From Paenibacillus sp. Soil787 (lineage in GTDB: Bacteria; Bacillota; Bacilli; Paenibacillales; NBRC-103111): a stretch of 64,000 nt of DNA. Location of the stretch: assembly GCF_001429545.1 (NCBI RefSeq), contig NZ_LMSP01000006.1, positions 39,491 through 103,490 of the forward strand. Direction: 5' to 3'. Position numbers and translations under genes: made by a program. The notes beneath the pieces are model-generated. The model was given only the letters and a program-made list of their open reading frames with translations. It was not told the DNA's origin and searched no databases. Of this stretch, positions 18,003 through 28,761 are shown in pieces (the stretch's first letter is position 1; every line of letters starts with the position of its first letter).

Positions 18003-18992
18003 TTAAATTAAACCTTCCTGTCCGGAACGCTTAACAAGGTAGTTGGTTAATAAGACTAATGCGAACGCAATCACATTCTTGAATAAGCCCATGGCTGTCG
18101 TTAGACTGAATTGCATTTGCGAAATACCCATCCGATAGACAAAGGTATCAATGATATCTCCTACCGAGAAAACGCCCGGCGTATAGAGATTAAGCACCTG
18201 ATCGAAGCCTGCATCCAAGATTCCGCCAACTCGGAATATAAACATAATCGCGATCGTCGGCAATAAACAAGGAAGTGTGATGTGAAGCGTCTGCTTCCAG
18301 CGATTGGCTCCATCCATAATGGCGGCTTCGTATAGTTGTGTATCAATGCTTACAAGTGCGGCCAAATAAATGATCGTTCCCCAACCAATTTCTTTCCAGA
18401 TCGCAGAAATAACCAATGTAAATCGAAAATAGTTTTGGTCACCTAAGAAGTAAATAGGCTCGAGGCCGAATGCTGCCATAACATAATTCACGACTCCCGT
18501 GGTAGGAGACAGAATGATGAACATTATGCCTGAAAGAACGACCCAAGATAGAAAGTGCGGCAAATAGGTAAGCGCTTGAGCAATTCTTTTGAAAAGGTCA
18601 TATCTGATTTCATTGAACAAAATAGCCAGTATGATTGGTGCCGGAAAACCAAATACGATATGATACAGGCTTAAGAGAACCGTATTTTTCATGACCAACC
18701 AGAAATCTGGAGATTGAAAAAACAAATACTTAAAGTTTTCCATTCCCACCCAAGGACTTCCATTAATTCCATCGAGAATATGAAATTCTTTGAAGGCAAG
18801 CTGTATCCCATAAATGGGTCCGTATGCGAAGATGGCATACCAGATTATTACGGGTAGTAACATAACGAATAAATAACGAGATTTAACGTATTCCCTCCAA
18901 ACCGAGTGCGTTTTTTTAGTTTTCGCAGCAACGGATGGCAGGGGATCAGACAGTGTTGAAACTGTTACTGAGTGAACATGTTTTTTTGTCAT
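18003..18992 (-). CDS. CUT1 ABC sugar permease, LplB/YteP type
   Basis: 329 residues. The cytoplasmic N-terminus (1-40) is followed by six membrane helices; the EAA loop is QLYEAAIMDGANRWKQTLHI near residue 220-240. GAGGGGG precedes the ATG. It is the first gene of the carbohydrate locus, downstream of a catabolite-response element. No ATPase gene follows, as is usual for transporters energised by a shared MsmX-like ATPase. Confidence 0.93.
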   Translation of the reverse strand: MTKKHVHSVTVSTLSDPLPSVAAKTKKTHSVWREYVKSRYLFVMLLPVIIWYAIFAYGPIYGIQLAFKEFHILDGINGSPWVGMENFKYLFFQSPDFWLVMKNTVLLSLYHIVFGFPAPIILAILFNEIRYDLFKRIAQALTYLPHFLSWVVLSGIMFIILSPTTGVVNYVMAAFGLEPIYFLGDQNYFRFTLVISAIWKEIGWGTIIYLAALVSIDTQLYEAAIMDGANRWKQTLHITLPCLLPTIAIMFIFRVGGILDAGFDQVLNLYTPGVFSVGDIIDTFVYRMGISQMQFSLTTAMGLFKNVIAFALVLLTNYLVKRSGQEGLI

Positions 18993-19033
18993 TTTCTCTT
19001 CCCCCTCGCTTCCTTGTCTAAATACTACGGGTT

Positions 19034-19047
19034 TGAAAGCGCTTTTA
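19034..19047. promoter_or_regulatory. cre site (CcpA operator) ahead of the sugar-transport operon
   Basis: TGAAAGCGCTTTTA fits the near-palindromic consensus WTGNAANCGNWNNCW with one departure at the end. It lies about 40 bases upstream of the first permease gene, where CcpA would repress transcription when preferred sugars are present. Confidence 0.7.
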
Positions 19048-19160
19048 CTATTGCAAACTCATTGAATTAATTTCATTTTCATTCAAAAATGGATTATAAA
19101 ATCATTGAAAATATTTAAAATCATTGGTTTATATCCATTGATTAGCTTCGCAATGAAGAA

Positions 19161-19200
19161 GCCCGTTAATTGGCTTTAGAGCCATTAACGGGCATTTTTG
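19161..19200 (+). terminator. long hairpin, terminator-like
   Basis: GCCCGTTAAT and ATTAACGGGC pair with an inner GGCT/AGCC, followed by CATTTTT on the plus strand and a weaker T-rich run on the minus strand. No plus-strand gene precedes it, so it may act as a second barrier after groEL read-through. Confidence 0.5.
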
Positions 19201-19256
19201 ATACATCTTTATTGGCAACACCACGAAGAATGTATATCTACACGTAACCAAACCCA

Positions 19257-19303
19257 AGAAAAAAGAGGCTTCCCATAAGTTCAGTGAACTCATGAGAAAC
19301 CTC
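19257..19303 (-). terminator. rho-independent terminator of groES-groEL
   Basis: On the minus strand GAGG...CATGAGTTCA pairs with TGAACTTATG...CCTC and is followed by TTTTTTC. It lies about 90 bases past the groEL stop. Confidence 0.8.
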
Positions 19304-19392
19304 TAATTTTAACTACTGATGTTACCCTTTAGTTACCCTCGCGACATCCCCATACCTCAAACCCCTTATAAATCAAGGGAATTGGGCACTTC

Positions 19393-21036
<1,644 letters not shown>

Positions 21037-21114
21037 CTAATTTAGAACCTGTACATAGTAAGTAGTTTTACGGAAAAACTAAGTAAACGCAGTGCCGATC
21101 TATATCCTGCTAAA

Positions 21115-21396
21115 TTAGGCTAATACAGCGAGAATGTCGCTTTCGCGCAAGATCAACAGTTCGCGGCCTTCGTATTTCACTTCAGTTCCAGCGTATTTGG
21201 AGAAAATGATGCGGTCGCCTTCGCTTACTTCAAGCGGAACACGTACGCCATCTTTCAACGCGCCTGCGCCTACGGCTACAACTTTACCTTCTTGTGGTTT
21301 TTCTTTAGCTGTATCTGGCAGCACGATGCCACTTGCTGTAGTCTCCTCTTTCGCAACGGCTTCAATGATTACTCGATCACCTAACGGTCTGATCAT
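21115..21396 (-). CDS. groES: co-chaperonin GroES (10 kDa)
   Basis: 93 residues. N-terminus [18 protein letters not shown], the mobile loop [17 protein letters not shown], and C-terminal ESDILAVL are typical. It caps the GroEL ring. AAAGGAGG lies before the ATG. Transcription starts from the sigma-A promoter at 21481-21509 and is repressed by HrcA at CIRCE. Confidence 0.99.
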   Translation of the reverse strand: MIRPLGDRVIIEAVAKEETTASGIVLPDTAKEKPQEGKVVAVGAGALKDGVRVPLEVSEGDRIIFSKYAGTEVKYEGRELLILRESDILAVLA

Positions 21397-21442
21397 GGAA
21401 AAATAGCCTCCTTTAGAAAATTGGTAATGGTTTTGTCGATTA

Positions 21443-21469
21443 TTAGCACTCGAATGTGTTTAGTGCTAA
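21443..21469 (-). promoter_or_regulatory. CIRCE element (HrcA operator)
   Basis: TTAGCACTC, nine bases, TAGTGCTAA: the consensus inverted repeat with one changed base in one arm. It lies between the promoter and the groES ribosome binding site. Confidence 0.95.
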
Positions 21470-21480
21470 CAACAATTCTT

Positions 21481-21509
21481 ATGATACTCATTCTGGGAGT
21501 AATTTGCAA
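21481..21509 (-). promoter_or_regulatory. sigma-A promoter of groES-groEL
   Basis: On the minus strand: TTGCAA (21504-21509), 17-base spacer, TATCAT (21481-21486). It stands just upstream of CIRCE, as expected for an HrcA-repressed promoter. Confidence 0.8.
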
Positions 21510-21587
21510 GTCCTTTTACACATTTTTCATACTTTTGGACACCCCCCTCATTCTACCCAAATGAAAAACAAATATTCCCTTTAAAAA

Positions 21588-21622
21588 AAGAAAAACAGCC
21601 TGCACATTACGCAGACTGTTTT
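21588..21622 (-). terminator. rho-independent terminator after tatC
   Basis: On the minus strand AACAGTCTGC pairs with GCAGGCTGTT (one G-T) and runs into TTTTTC and more T. It begins at the tatC stop codon. Confidence 0.75.
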
Positions 21623-21623
21623 A

Positions 21624-22382
21624 TCATTTAGGACCGAACTCCCGCTCCCACTCAGCGTCCTTCGCCAACTGTTTGCGGTAGATGAACCCCGACATAAATA
21701 CGCTAAATTCATATAAAACAATAAGCGGCAAAGCCACTAAGATAGCCGATATCGCATCCGGCGGCGTGATAACCGTAGATAGAATAACGAGCAGCATGTA
21801 GGCATATCTTCTGAACTTGTGCAGACGCTTAGGATTCAAAAGGCGAATCTTCGTGAGGAACATCACGACAATCGGCATTTCAAACGTAATGGCCAGCGGA
21901 AGAATAATATTGAACATGAATGTAAAATATTGCGCCGCGCCATACATCTCCGTGATATCGAGACTCCGGCTAATGGAGGAAGTAAAGTAAAAGGCCATCG
22001 GAAAAACAACCCAATACCCAAAGGAAAGACCTACCAAAAAGAGCAAAAACGCATAAGGAATATAAATAATCGAAGCCTTCTGCTCAGCCTCACGCAAGCC
22101 AGGCTTAACAAACGCCCATATATGATAAAGAATAACCGGCAGGGTAATCAAAATACCTACGGCCAAACCAAAATTCATATACAAACGCAGGGCATCCCAA
22201 GGGGAAAAAACGTTCCAACTGATGCTGTTAGCAGGCGGAATGTTTTTGAGGTAACGAATGATCGGCTTCGCGCTGATTAGTCCGCCTACCATCCCTATGA
22301 CCAGGACAGCCAGTATCCACATGATTCGTTTGCGCAGCTCACCAAGGTGCTCTACGAGTGACATTTCTTCGTTCGTTGTCAT
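21624..22382 (-). CDS. tatC: Sec-independent protein translocase subunit TatC
   Basis: 252 residues with six membrane helices. Family signatures are the N-terminal LVEHLGELRKRIM and FMFNIILPLAITFEMPIVVM. It is the receptor for twin-arginine signal peptides, working with TatA. It is 70 bases downstream of tatA and upstream of groES, the arrangement of the tatAY-tatCY pair in Bacillus subtilis. AGGTTGGTG precedes the ATG, and a terminator follows. Confidence 0.96.
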   Translation of the reverse strand: MTTNEEMSLVEHLGELRKRIMWILAVLVIGMVGGLISAKPIIRYLKNIPPANSISWNVFSPWDALRLYMNFGLAVGILITLPVILYHIWAFVKPGLREAEQKASIIYIPYAFLLFLVGLSFGYWVVFPMAFYFTSSISRSLDITEMYGAAQYFTFMFNIILPLAITFEMPIVVMFLTKIRLLNPKRLHKFRRYAYMLLVILSTVITPPDAISAILVALPLIVLYEFSVFMSGFIYRKQLAKDAEWEREFGPK

Positions 22383-22452
22383 ATTTCACCAACCTGATCT
22401 AGTGGATCAAACCTGTACGGTTGAAGCACTTGTTATGCTGAAAAGAAAGCGG

Positions 22453-23190
22453 CTAGTCCGGCAGACGCCGCGTGTTGCTTGGCGGCGCGATAGGCGCTGC
22501 CTTGGAGGCAGCTGGTGCGGCCGTCCGAGCGGTTGCCGTCGGCACGATCGACGGTGCTTCTGCAGTGGGCGCTGCTGCTGAAGAGGCAGGTGGTGCTTCT
22601 GCAGCGGAGACCGCTGCTGGAGAGGCAGGTGGTGCGCTCGTTCGAGCGGGTGCCGTCGGATTGGCCCACAGATCTTCTACAGCGGGCACTGCTGCCGACG
22701 GAACGGATGCTGCTGTTGCAGCAGAAGAGCCCGATTGTGCAGAAGATGCGCCAACCGATGAGTCAAGTGCGGGTGCCGGTATCTTCTCGGTCTGGACGAC
22801 CGCATGGACAGCTTCAGCAGTGGCGGAAGAGCCTGACTCCGCTGCTTCCGGTGAGGCTGGAACTGATTCGACAGCCGACTTGACTAATGAGGGAGCTGTC
22901 GTTATAAACTCCACTGCGGCTCTCTCGGAAGGAGCACCTGCTTCAACAGCGTTTGACGAAGCCGCTTCGACTTGAGTCGAAACCTGAGGAGCAGGTTTGA
23001 CCTCGGCAGCCGGCTTTGGCGCCGCCTTTTCTTCAGGCTCATCGTTCAGCAGGGCGTGAGCGCCCTTCTTGAAATCCCTGATCGTACGCCCCAGCACGCG
23101 CCCAATTTCAGGCAGCTTTTGCGGTCCAAATAGTACAAGAGCAACGACCGCTATTAATAAGAGCTCGGTGAAACCGATATTTTGAAACAT
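22453..23190 (-). CDS. tatA: twin-arginine translocase subunit TatA with long low-complexity tail
   Basis: About 245 residues from the ATG at 23190 (MFQNIGFTELLLIAVVAL), preceded by GGAG at nine bases. The single membrane helix, the FGP hinge (LVLFGPQKLPEIGR) and the amphipathic helix RTIRDFKKGAH complete a normal TatA core in the first 55 residues. Most TatA proteins end by residue 60-90. Here a roughly 185-residue tail dominated by Ala, Pro, Ser, Glu and Val follows, ending in ASKAAPIAPPSNTRRLPD. The tail has high GC and internal near-repeats of the type ASPAAVSAAEAPPASSAAAP. It is in one frame with tatC following, so it is not an obvious read-through error. Confidence 0.93.
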   Translation of the reverse strand: MFQNIGFTELLLIAVVALVLFGPQKLPEIGRVLGRTIRDFKKGAHALLNDEPEEKAAPKPAAEVKPAPQVSTQVEAASSNAVEAGAPSERAAVEFITTAPSLVKSAVESVPASPEAAESGSSATAEAVHAVVQTEKIPAPALDSSVGASSAQSGSSAATAASVPSAAVPAVEDLWANPTAPARTSAPPASPAAVSAAEAPPASSAAAPTAEAPSIVPTATARTAAPAASKAAPIAPPSNTRRLPD

Positions 23191-23383
23191 GGACTTCATC
23201 TCCATTATTTGTTGCGACTTCAACAAAACCATATAAACAAATTGGCAAACACACAAATCAGCAACGAAATCACCTAGTGGGTGGTAACTGCGGTCAATAC
23301 CATCACTTCAGTCACCACACTTTTGCATTAGCTGCAAAAAGTGCAGTTATTTGGCTACTTTTCACCTCTACGGCCCACTTTAC

Positions 23384-23460
23384 CTGCATTTTGTACATCA
23401 AAATCCGCTAAAAACAGCCAATATATCACCTAAGCTCCAAAAGAGATGTACTTTTTGCAG
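23384..23460. repeat. intergenic repeat with TGCA/GTAC inverted arms (copy 1)
   Basis: CTGCATTTTGTACATC (23384-23399) and GATGTACTTTTTGCAG (23445-23460) are inverted arms around a 45-base core. The same arm-core-arm design occurs at 44227-44309 and 53426-53504. The 366-base space between tatA and the moeA-like gene otherwise holds no convincing gene. Confidence 0.55.
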
Positions 23461-23556
23461 TAAATTGCTAGATACAAAACAAATTCAACCAATTACCTGC
23501 ACAAAATGCAGCAAAATGTCTGAACGCATTCTCTTTAGCGCTAGCAGTAGCACTAG

Positions 23557-24570
23557 CTAGCACTGATAAAACCCACCGTACCCCATCTCCGTAATGTCGC
23601 TGCGCACGATGGTCTCGCCCGCGCATATCCGCGGGAGCAGCACATCAAAAGACGTGTACGGGTCATGCATCACGCAACCCGGCAAGCCCATGATCGGCAC
23701 ATCGCCCAGATAGGCGATCATCAGCATCGAGCCCGGCAGCATCGGCGTGCCGTAGCTGACCACGCGGGCGCCGGCCTGCCTGATCGCACCCGGTGTGCGA
23801 TCGTCCGGGTCCACGGACATGCCGCCCGTGACCAAGACCAGATCCACGCCCAGCGCTAGCATCGCGCGGATCTCACCAACAATCGCTTCGCTGTCGTCGA
23901 GCGCGAAGCGTTGGTCTACTACCTCGGAGCCGAGCTGCGCGAGCTTCTCCTTCACAACCGGGCCGAATTTATCCTTGATTCGGCCCTTGAAGACCTCGCT
24001 GCCCGTCGTAATCACGCCCACGCGCAGCTTGCGAAACGGCTTCACCTCAAGCAAGGTGAAGCCCATCTCACGGCGAGCGGCGGCCAGACGCTCGACCTCC
24101 ACAACCTTCGCTTCGTCCACAATCAGCGGGATCACCCGCGTGCCGACTAGCGAAGCGCCTGCCTGAACGACCGTGTTGCTGCGAATCGTTGACAACACGA
24201 CCTCATCGATGGCGTTCACACTGTCGACGAACGCCTTATCGATCTTGACCAAGCCGTGAATCGCCGATTTCACGTTCACTTTGCCCTCATGCGGCTCCGA
24301 CAGCGTGAGGTGATCTCCAGCTATCGCCTTCGCCATACGCTGCGCAGCTTCATCCTCATGCAGGTAGCCAGGCTGCAGCTCCATCACATAAATATGCTCT
24401 TTGCCGATGCTCAGAAGCGCAGGAATATCGGCCTCCGTGACCTGATGGCCTTTGCGAAACAGGCGCCCTTTGAACTCACCAGGCAAAATCTGAGTCAGAT
24501 CATGCGGCAAAATCATGCCGATAGCATCTTCAACCTTAACCTCGCGCAGCATGGATTCATGTTTATTCAT
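23557..24570 (-). CDS. MoeA-like molybdopterin-binding protein
   Basis: 337 residues. The middle and C-terminal parts form the MoCF fold that binds molybdopterin: GVITTGSEVFKG near residue 185 and VLVTGGMSVDPDDRTPGAI near 245-265, then PGSMLMIAYLGDVPIMGLPGC. It is shorter than standard MoeA (about 400) and lacks the usual C-terminal domain IV. AAGGTGATC precedes the ATG. It follows mogA and moaC on the same strand, so a role in molybdenum insertion or cofactor handling is likely, although it may be a specialised molybdopterin-binding relative. Confidence 0.82.
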   Translation of the reverse strand: MNKHESMLREVKVEDAIGMILPHDLTQILPGEFKGRLFRKGHQVTEADIPALLSIGKEHIYVMELQPGYLHEDEAAQRMAKAIAGDHLTLSEPHEGKVNVKSAIHGLVKIDKAFVDSVNAIDEVVLSTIRSNTVVQAGASLVGTRVIPLIVDEAKVVEVERLAAARREMGFTLLEVKPFRKLRVGVITTGSEVFKGRIKDKFGPVVKEKLAQLGSEVVDQRFALDDSEAIVGEIRAMLALGVDLVLVTGGMSVDPDDRTPGAIRQAGARVVSYGTPMLPGSMLMIAYLGDVPIMGLPGCVMHDPYTSFDVLLPRICAGETIVRSDITEMGYGGFYQC

Positions 24571-24658
24571 CCTTGATCACCTTCTTGCTTGACCCCAACG
24601 CACTTCATAAGCGATAATTCAACACTTGCATCTTCACCTAACAATGCTCTAGAATCGC

Positions 24659-25150
24659 TCACCCATGGTCACCTTCTTTGCCTGTCAGAATCCCCAGCGC
24701 ATGCGGAAGCTGATCGATAATCGCCATCAGATTCTCCTGCACGCCCTTCGGGCTGCCCGGCAAATTAATGATCAGCGTGCGCCCGCGGATGCCGGATACC
24801 GCTCTGGAAAGCATGGCTTTCCGTGTTTTTTGCATCGAAATCATTCGCATAGCTTCTGCAAAACCAGGCGCAACCCGGTCAATCACATTGAGCGTTGCTT
24901 CCGGTGTCACATCTCGGGGGGCTAGCCCCGTTCCGCCAGTCGTTAAAATCAAATCTGCCTGATAATAATCCGTCATTTCTATTAATGAAGCCATGATTTC
25001 ATCCATCTCATCCGGAACGACCCGGTATTCGATGATCTCGCCTTGAATTTCCTCTTCAATCAGCTCGCGGATTACCTGAGCGCTAGTGTCTTCTCGTTCT
25101 CCTCGGTAACCGCGGTCACTGGCTGTCAAAATCGCAACTTTCCAGTGCAT
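24659..25150 (-). CDS. mogA: molybdopterin adenylyltransferase MogA/MoaB type
   Basis: 163 residues. It begins VAILTASDRGYRGEREDTSA and contains LILTTGGTGLAPRDVTPEAT and INLPGSPKGVQENL, the signature loops of the MogA/MoaB family that adenylylates molybdopterin before metal insertion. AGAGGTGACGAAGG precedes the ATG. It is clustered with moaC and the moeA-like gene. Confidence 0.93.
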   Translation of the reverse strand: MHWKVAILTASDRGYRGEREDTSAQVIRELIEEEIQGEIIEYRVVPDEMDEIMASLIEMTDYYQADLILTTGGTGLAPRDVTPEATLNVIDRVAPGFAEAMRMISMQKTRKAMLSRAVSGIRGRTLIINLPGSPKGVQENLMAIIDQLPHALGILTGKEGDHG

Positions 25151-25261
25151 CCTTCGTCACCTCTCCCTTGTTAACTGAATGAGATAACCCCACTAACCTG
25201 AGTGATCGTCGACTTTCATTTCTATGAAAAAACCTGCTTTATCTGTCTAGTCGCGTCACTG

Positions 25262-25750
25262 TCAACTATCTTGTCTGTGAAAATCCCCGTTTTTGCCGCC
25301 CGTTTTGAGGACAAGCAGCGTGGAGCTGATAATCATATCCTTCTCTACCGCTTTGCACATGTCGTAGACGGTTAACGCGGCGGCGGATACGGCCGTTAAA
25401 GCCTCCATCTCAACGCCAGTCGGGCCCGTCGTCCGGACAGTTGCTTCTATGTAAAGTTCATTGTTGCCATTATCAGCAAACTGAATATCAATGCCAGTCA
25501 GTGCTATCGGATGGCACATCGGAATCCAGTCTGACGTTTTTTTGGCGGCCATGATGCCAGCCACTTGCGCAACGGCGAGGACGTCGCCTTTTTTCATTTT
25601 ACCCTGCTTAATTAAATCAAGTGTCTCACTCTTCATAATTAAAGTGGAACGCGCAGTAGCCGTACGCTTCGTCTCTGTTTTATCCGAAATGTCGACCATT
25701 CGTGCTCGTCCCTGCTCATTAAAATGGGTTAATGGGGAAAAATCGGGCAA
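25262..25750 (-). CDS. moaC: cyclic pyranopterin monophosphate synthase MoaC
   Basis: About 162 residues from a TTG start at 25750, preceded by AGAGGTGAG; this gives the standard MoaC length and the typical N-terminus [20 protein letters not shown]. Longer in-frame starts would overlap the upstream gene. Family residues: [19 protein letters not shown] and [20 protein letters not shown], with the catalytic Lys/Asp region [10 protein letters not shown]. It converts the 8-cyclo-GTP intermediate into cPMP, early in molybdopterin synthesis. MoaA, MoaD and MoaE are not in the window. Confidence 0.94.
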   Translation of the reverse strand: MPDFSPLTHFNEQGRARMVDISDKTETKRTATARSTLIMKSETLDLIKQGKMKKGDVLAVAQVAGIMAAKKTSDWIPMCHPIALTGIDIQFADNGNNELYIEATVRTTGPTGVEMEALTAVSAAALTVYDMCKAVEKDMIISSTLLVLKTGGKNGDFHRQDS

Positions 25751-25766
25751 AGCACTCACCTCTATT

Positions 25767-26396
25767 TTAGGATTCTGTTTTGAAGACCATTTTGCTCTCG
25801 GTGACGATCCCGTCAACTCGGAAATCATGCCAGGAAGAAGGAACCGCAGGAATCAATTGATTATCAAAAGCGGCCGCAACCGCAAATGGTCTCTTAAGCC
25901 CGCGCGCAGCAAATAGCTGCATGAAGCGATCATAAAAACCGCCCCCATAGCCCAGTCTTCCGAAATCCAAATCAAAAGCAAGCCCTGGCACTAAGATCAT
26001 AGATAGGGTGGACAAATCGTGCTCAATCGACACCTCGCTGCGAGGTTCTCTGATGCCATATGCTCCGCTTTCCACATCTTCATAGCTGCTTATGACATGC
26101 AAATTCATTGTCTTCGTATCTGCTACAACCTTCGGCACAAGCACACGAATTCCCTGCTGCCAACACCATTCCATCAGAGGGGCAACATCCGGCTCAGACC
26201 GAAAAGGCATATAACTCATGATCGTAGGCGGAGCGGACGTTTCATTCTGTCCATGCCCAAGAAGCCTATCGCTGCATAGCTTTTTTAATCTTTCATTTAT
26301 GCGCTGCTGCTTTTCTTCACGTTCTTCATTCATGATGGAGGCGCGCAGTCCTTCCATTTCTTTGCGTAATTCTATTTTCCGCTCTCGGATGTTCAT
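25767..26396 (-). CDS. 5-formyltetrahydrofolate cyclo-ligase
   Basis: 209 residues. The signature [15 protein letters not shown] near residue 150 is the phosphate/Mg-binding loop, and [11 protein letters not shown] precedes it. The basic N-terminus ([12 protein letters not shown]) is typical. It makes 5,10-methenyl-THF from 5-formyl-THF with ATP. It sits immediately upstream of moaC (17 bases between its stop and the chosen moaC start), an adjacency that may simply reflect operon packing. Confidence 0.92.
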   Translation of the reverse strand: MNIRERKIELRKEMEGLRASIMNEEREEKQQRINERLKKLCSDRLLGHGQNETSAPPTIMSYMPFRSEPDVAPLMEWCWQQGIRVLVPKVVADTKTMNLHVISSYEDVESGAYGIREPRSEVSIEHDLSTLSMILVPGLAFDLDFGRLGYGGGFYDRFMQLFAARGLKRPFAVAAAFDNQLIPAVPSSWHDFRVDGIVTESKMVFKTES

Positions 26397-26778
26397 ACTA
26401 GCTTCAGCCCTTCCCTAACGAGGAGTGGTTTCCCCCATTTTAACATAAACAAGGAAAAAAACTATACTCGCACCGAAGACCCCAGTCGAATGAGCGTTAT
26501 TACGGGAAAATGGTCCGAGAATATCGTCAGAATCGCCCATGAAGATTGGACATTCTTCCTAATTGTAAAGATGTGATCGATCCTTTTTCCATCCAGCCTA
26601 TATGCTTAGCATGCCTCAAAAGTACCATTTACCCATCCTCCACCGACTCTGATCTATGCAAAATTAAGCATACGATGCCGCCTCGCATGGTGTATACTAA
26701 TGAATTGATGGGATTTATAAGCGAACGACAGGCAGGCTTGGACGGGTCCTTTCATTAATAAGCAGGAGGTAGCAGCAG
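26397..26778. other. divergent intergenic region, 5-FCL and ydiF
   Basis: About 380 bases between divergent genes. An extended -10 element TGTATACT at 26691-26698, about 75 bases before ydiF, is the only promoter-like sequence I see, and its -35 is weak. Nothing else is recognisable. Confidence 0.35.
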
Positions 26779-28737
26779 ATGCTATTACAGGTTTCTAACA
26801 TTTCCAAAAGCTATGGGGTACGTTCCGTACTCTCCAATATAACGCTTCAGATCGAAAACAGAGAACGGATCGGTTTAGTTGGCGTGAATGGCGCCGGTAA
26901 ATCGACGCTGCTCCAAATTATTGCCGGCGAAATGTCCTATGACAGCGGCGACTTATTCAAGGCGAAAGAAACGAAAATCGGCTATTTGAAGCAAAATAGC
27001 GGTCTGCAAACGGACAAGTCGATCTGGAATGAGCTGCTCAGCGTGTTTAGTTCCTTGTTGGAAACGGAGCGGGAACTTCGTGAACTTGAAGCCTTAATGG
27101 CAGATCCTGAACTAATCTCAGACGAAAAAAAGTACGAAACCACGATGAATCGTTATGCTCTGCGCTCCGAATGGTTCCGTGAACATGGCGGCTATGAAAT
27201 TGAAGCGAAAATCCGCGGCATTTTGCACGGGATGGGCTTCGGCCAGTTTCCTCCGGATACGTTAGTCCAAACGCTCAGCGGCGGTCAGAAAACAAGGCTT
27301 GCTCTTGCCAAAATGCTGCTCGAAGAACCTGATCTTCTCATGCTCGATGAGCCTACGAACCATCTGGACATTCCGACGCTAACTTGGTTGGAAGGGTATT
27401 TACGCGGCTATCCAGGCGCTATTCTGGTCGTATCACATGACCGGTTCTTCCTGGATGCTTTGGTGACTTCTATTTATGAGATTGAGCGAAATGCTTCCAA
27501 GCGATATACCGGGAATTACTCCCGATTCATAGAGATTAAAGAAGCTAATTATGAGATCGAAATGAAGCAGTTCGAAAAGCAGCAGGATGAAATTGCCAAG
27601 CTGGAGGATTTCGTTCAGCGCAATATTGTGCGAGCTTCCACGACGAAGAGAGCGCAAAGCCGCCGCAAACAGCTGGAAAAAATGGATCGACTCGATAAGC
27701 CGATGGGGGATTTGAAGCGGGCTTCGTTTTCTTTTGAAATCGAGCAAACTTCCGGCAAGGAAGTGCTGCAGGTTGACCGTTTGGCGCTTTCCTATGATGG
27801 AAAGAACCGATTGCTTGATGGCGTCACCTTCCAGCTTCGTCGTTCGGAAACCGCTGCACTCATTGGACCGAACGGTGTAGGTAAATCCACCTTGCTCAAA
27901 ACATTAATTGGTCAGCACAAACAAGACGCAGGCACCTTCAAGTGGGGCGCTGGCGTCACGATTGGCTACTATGATCAGGAGCAAACCGGACTGACTCCGA
28001 CCAACAACGTGCTTGAGGAAGTGTGGAATACTTATCCGCATCTGGAGGAAGCACGCATTCGGACGGTGCTTGGAAGCTTTCTTTTTAGCGGCGAAGACGT
28101 GTTCAAAAAGGTCGCTGCCTTAAGCGGCGGGGAAAAAGCCCGAGTGGCCTTAGCCAAGCTGATGCTGCAAAAAGCGAATGTTTTGATCCTCGATGAGCCT
28201 ACCAACCATTTGGATTTGTACAGCAAAGAGGTTTTGGAGTCTGCCTTGATGGATTACGAGGGGACTCTTCTCTTCATCTCCCATGACCGTTACTTCCTGA
28301 ACAAGATGGCTGAGAGCATGCTGGATCTGCAGAAGGATGGACTTACGAGCTATCTCGGCAATTACGATGATTATGTGGAGAAAAAGGCCGAGCTCGCTGA
28401 GATGGAAGCGAAGCGGCTGGCCAAAGAGGCGGAGAAGAAGGCTGCTGGAGGCAGCGGCGCTGGTGCTGGTGCTGGAAAGAGTGACACCGTCAGCGGCGGC
28501 GGGTATGAAGCGGATAAGCTGGCAAAGCGCGAAGAACGCAGCCGCCAGCGCAAGCTCGAGCAGCTCGAGCTCGACATCGCTCGGCTGGAAGACGAAGTGT
28601 CCGCCCTGGAGGCGGAGCTTGCAGACCCAGCAGTGTACAATGACTACGTGCTCGTTCAGGAGAAGACCGCTGCGGTCGATGAACGGAAGAGCTCGCTCGC
28701 TGCTTGTTATGGGGAGTGGGAGATACTCCTCGCGTAG
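26779..28737 (+). CDS. ydiF: ABC-F family ATPase (YdiF type)
   Basis: 652 residues with two ABC domains and no membrane part. Domain 1: GVNGAGKST near 36, LSGGQKTR, LMLDEPTNHLD. Inter-domain linker with charged helices about 240-310. Domain 2: GPNGVGKST near 364, LSGGEKAR, LILDEPTNHLD. A C-terminal coiled coil (about 560-650) follows a Gly/Ala-rich spacer. ABC-F proteins bind the ribosomal E site and relieve stalls or resist antibiotics. GGAGG precedes the ATG. The position between tat/moaC/groES and, further on, the t6A genes matches the Bacillus ydiF neighbourhood, which supports the housekeeping reading over a resistance one. Confidence 0.92.
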   Translation: MLLQVSNISKSYGVRSVLSNITLQIENRERIGLVGVNGAGKSTLLQIIAGEMSYDSGDLFKAKETKIGYLKQNSGLQTDKSIWNELLSVFSSLLETERELRELEALMADPELISDEKKYETTMNRYALRSEWFREHGGYEIEAKIRGILHGMGFGQFPPDTLVQTLSGGQKTRLALAKMLLEEPDLLMLDEPTNHLDIPTLTWLEGYLRGYPGAILVVSHDRFFLDALVTSIYEIERNASKRYTGNYSRFIEIKEANYEIEMKQFEKQQDEIAKLEDFVQRNIVRASTTKRAQSRRKQLEKMDRLDKPMGDLKRASFSFEIEQTSGKEVLQVDRLALSYDGKNRLLDGVTFQLRRSETAALIGPNGVGKSTLLKTLIGQHKQDAGTFKWGAGVTIGYYDQEQTGLTPTNNVLEEVWNTYPHLEEARIRTVLGSFLFSGEDVFKKVAALSGGEKARVALAKLMLQKANVLILDEPTNHLDLYSKEVLESALMDYEGTLLFISHDRYFLNKMAESMLDLQKDGLTSYLGNYDDYVEKKAELAEMEAKRLAKEAEKKAAGGSGAGAGAGKSDTVSGGGYEADKLAKREERSRQRKLEQLELDIARLEDEVSALEAELADPAVYNDYVLVQEKTAAVDERKSSLAACYGEWEILLA

Positions 28738-28761
28738 CGATATTTATCGATTCATATAAGA

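Noticed and set aside
23351..23560. 69-residue frame with CxxC pairs upstream of the moeA-like gene, as possible zinc-ribbon protein
   Set aside because: The CxxC pairs come from the repeated TGCA elements; no ribosome site is present.
26546..26758. 70-residue frame upstream of ydiF with Cys residues
   Set aside because: No ribosome binding site and random-looking composition; it spans the probable promoter.
26779..28737. Antibiotic-resistance ABC-F gene
   Set aside because: Its place next to the tat, moaC and groES block is that of housekeeping ydiF.
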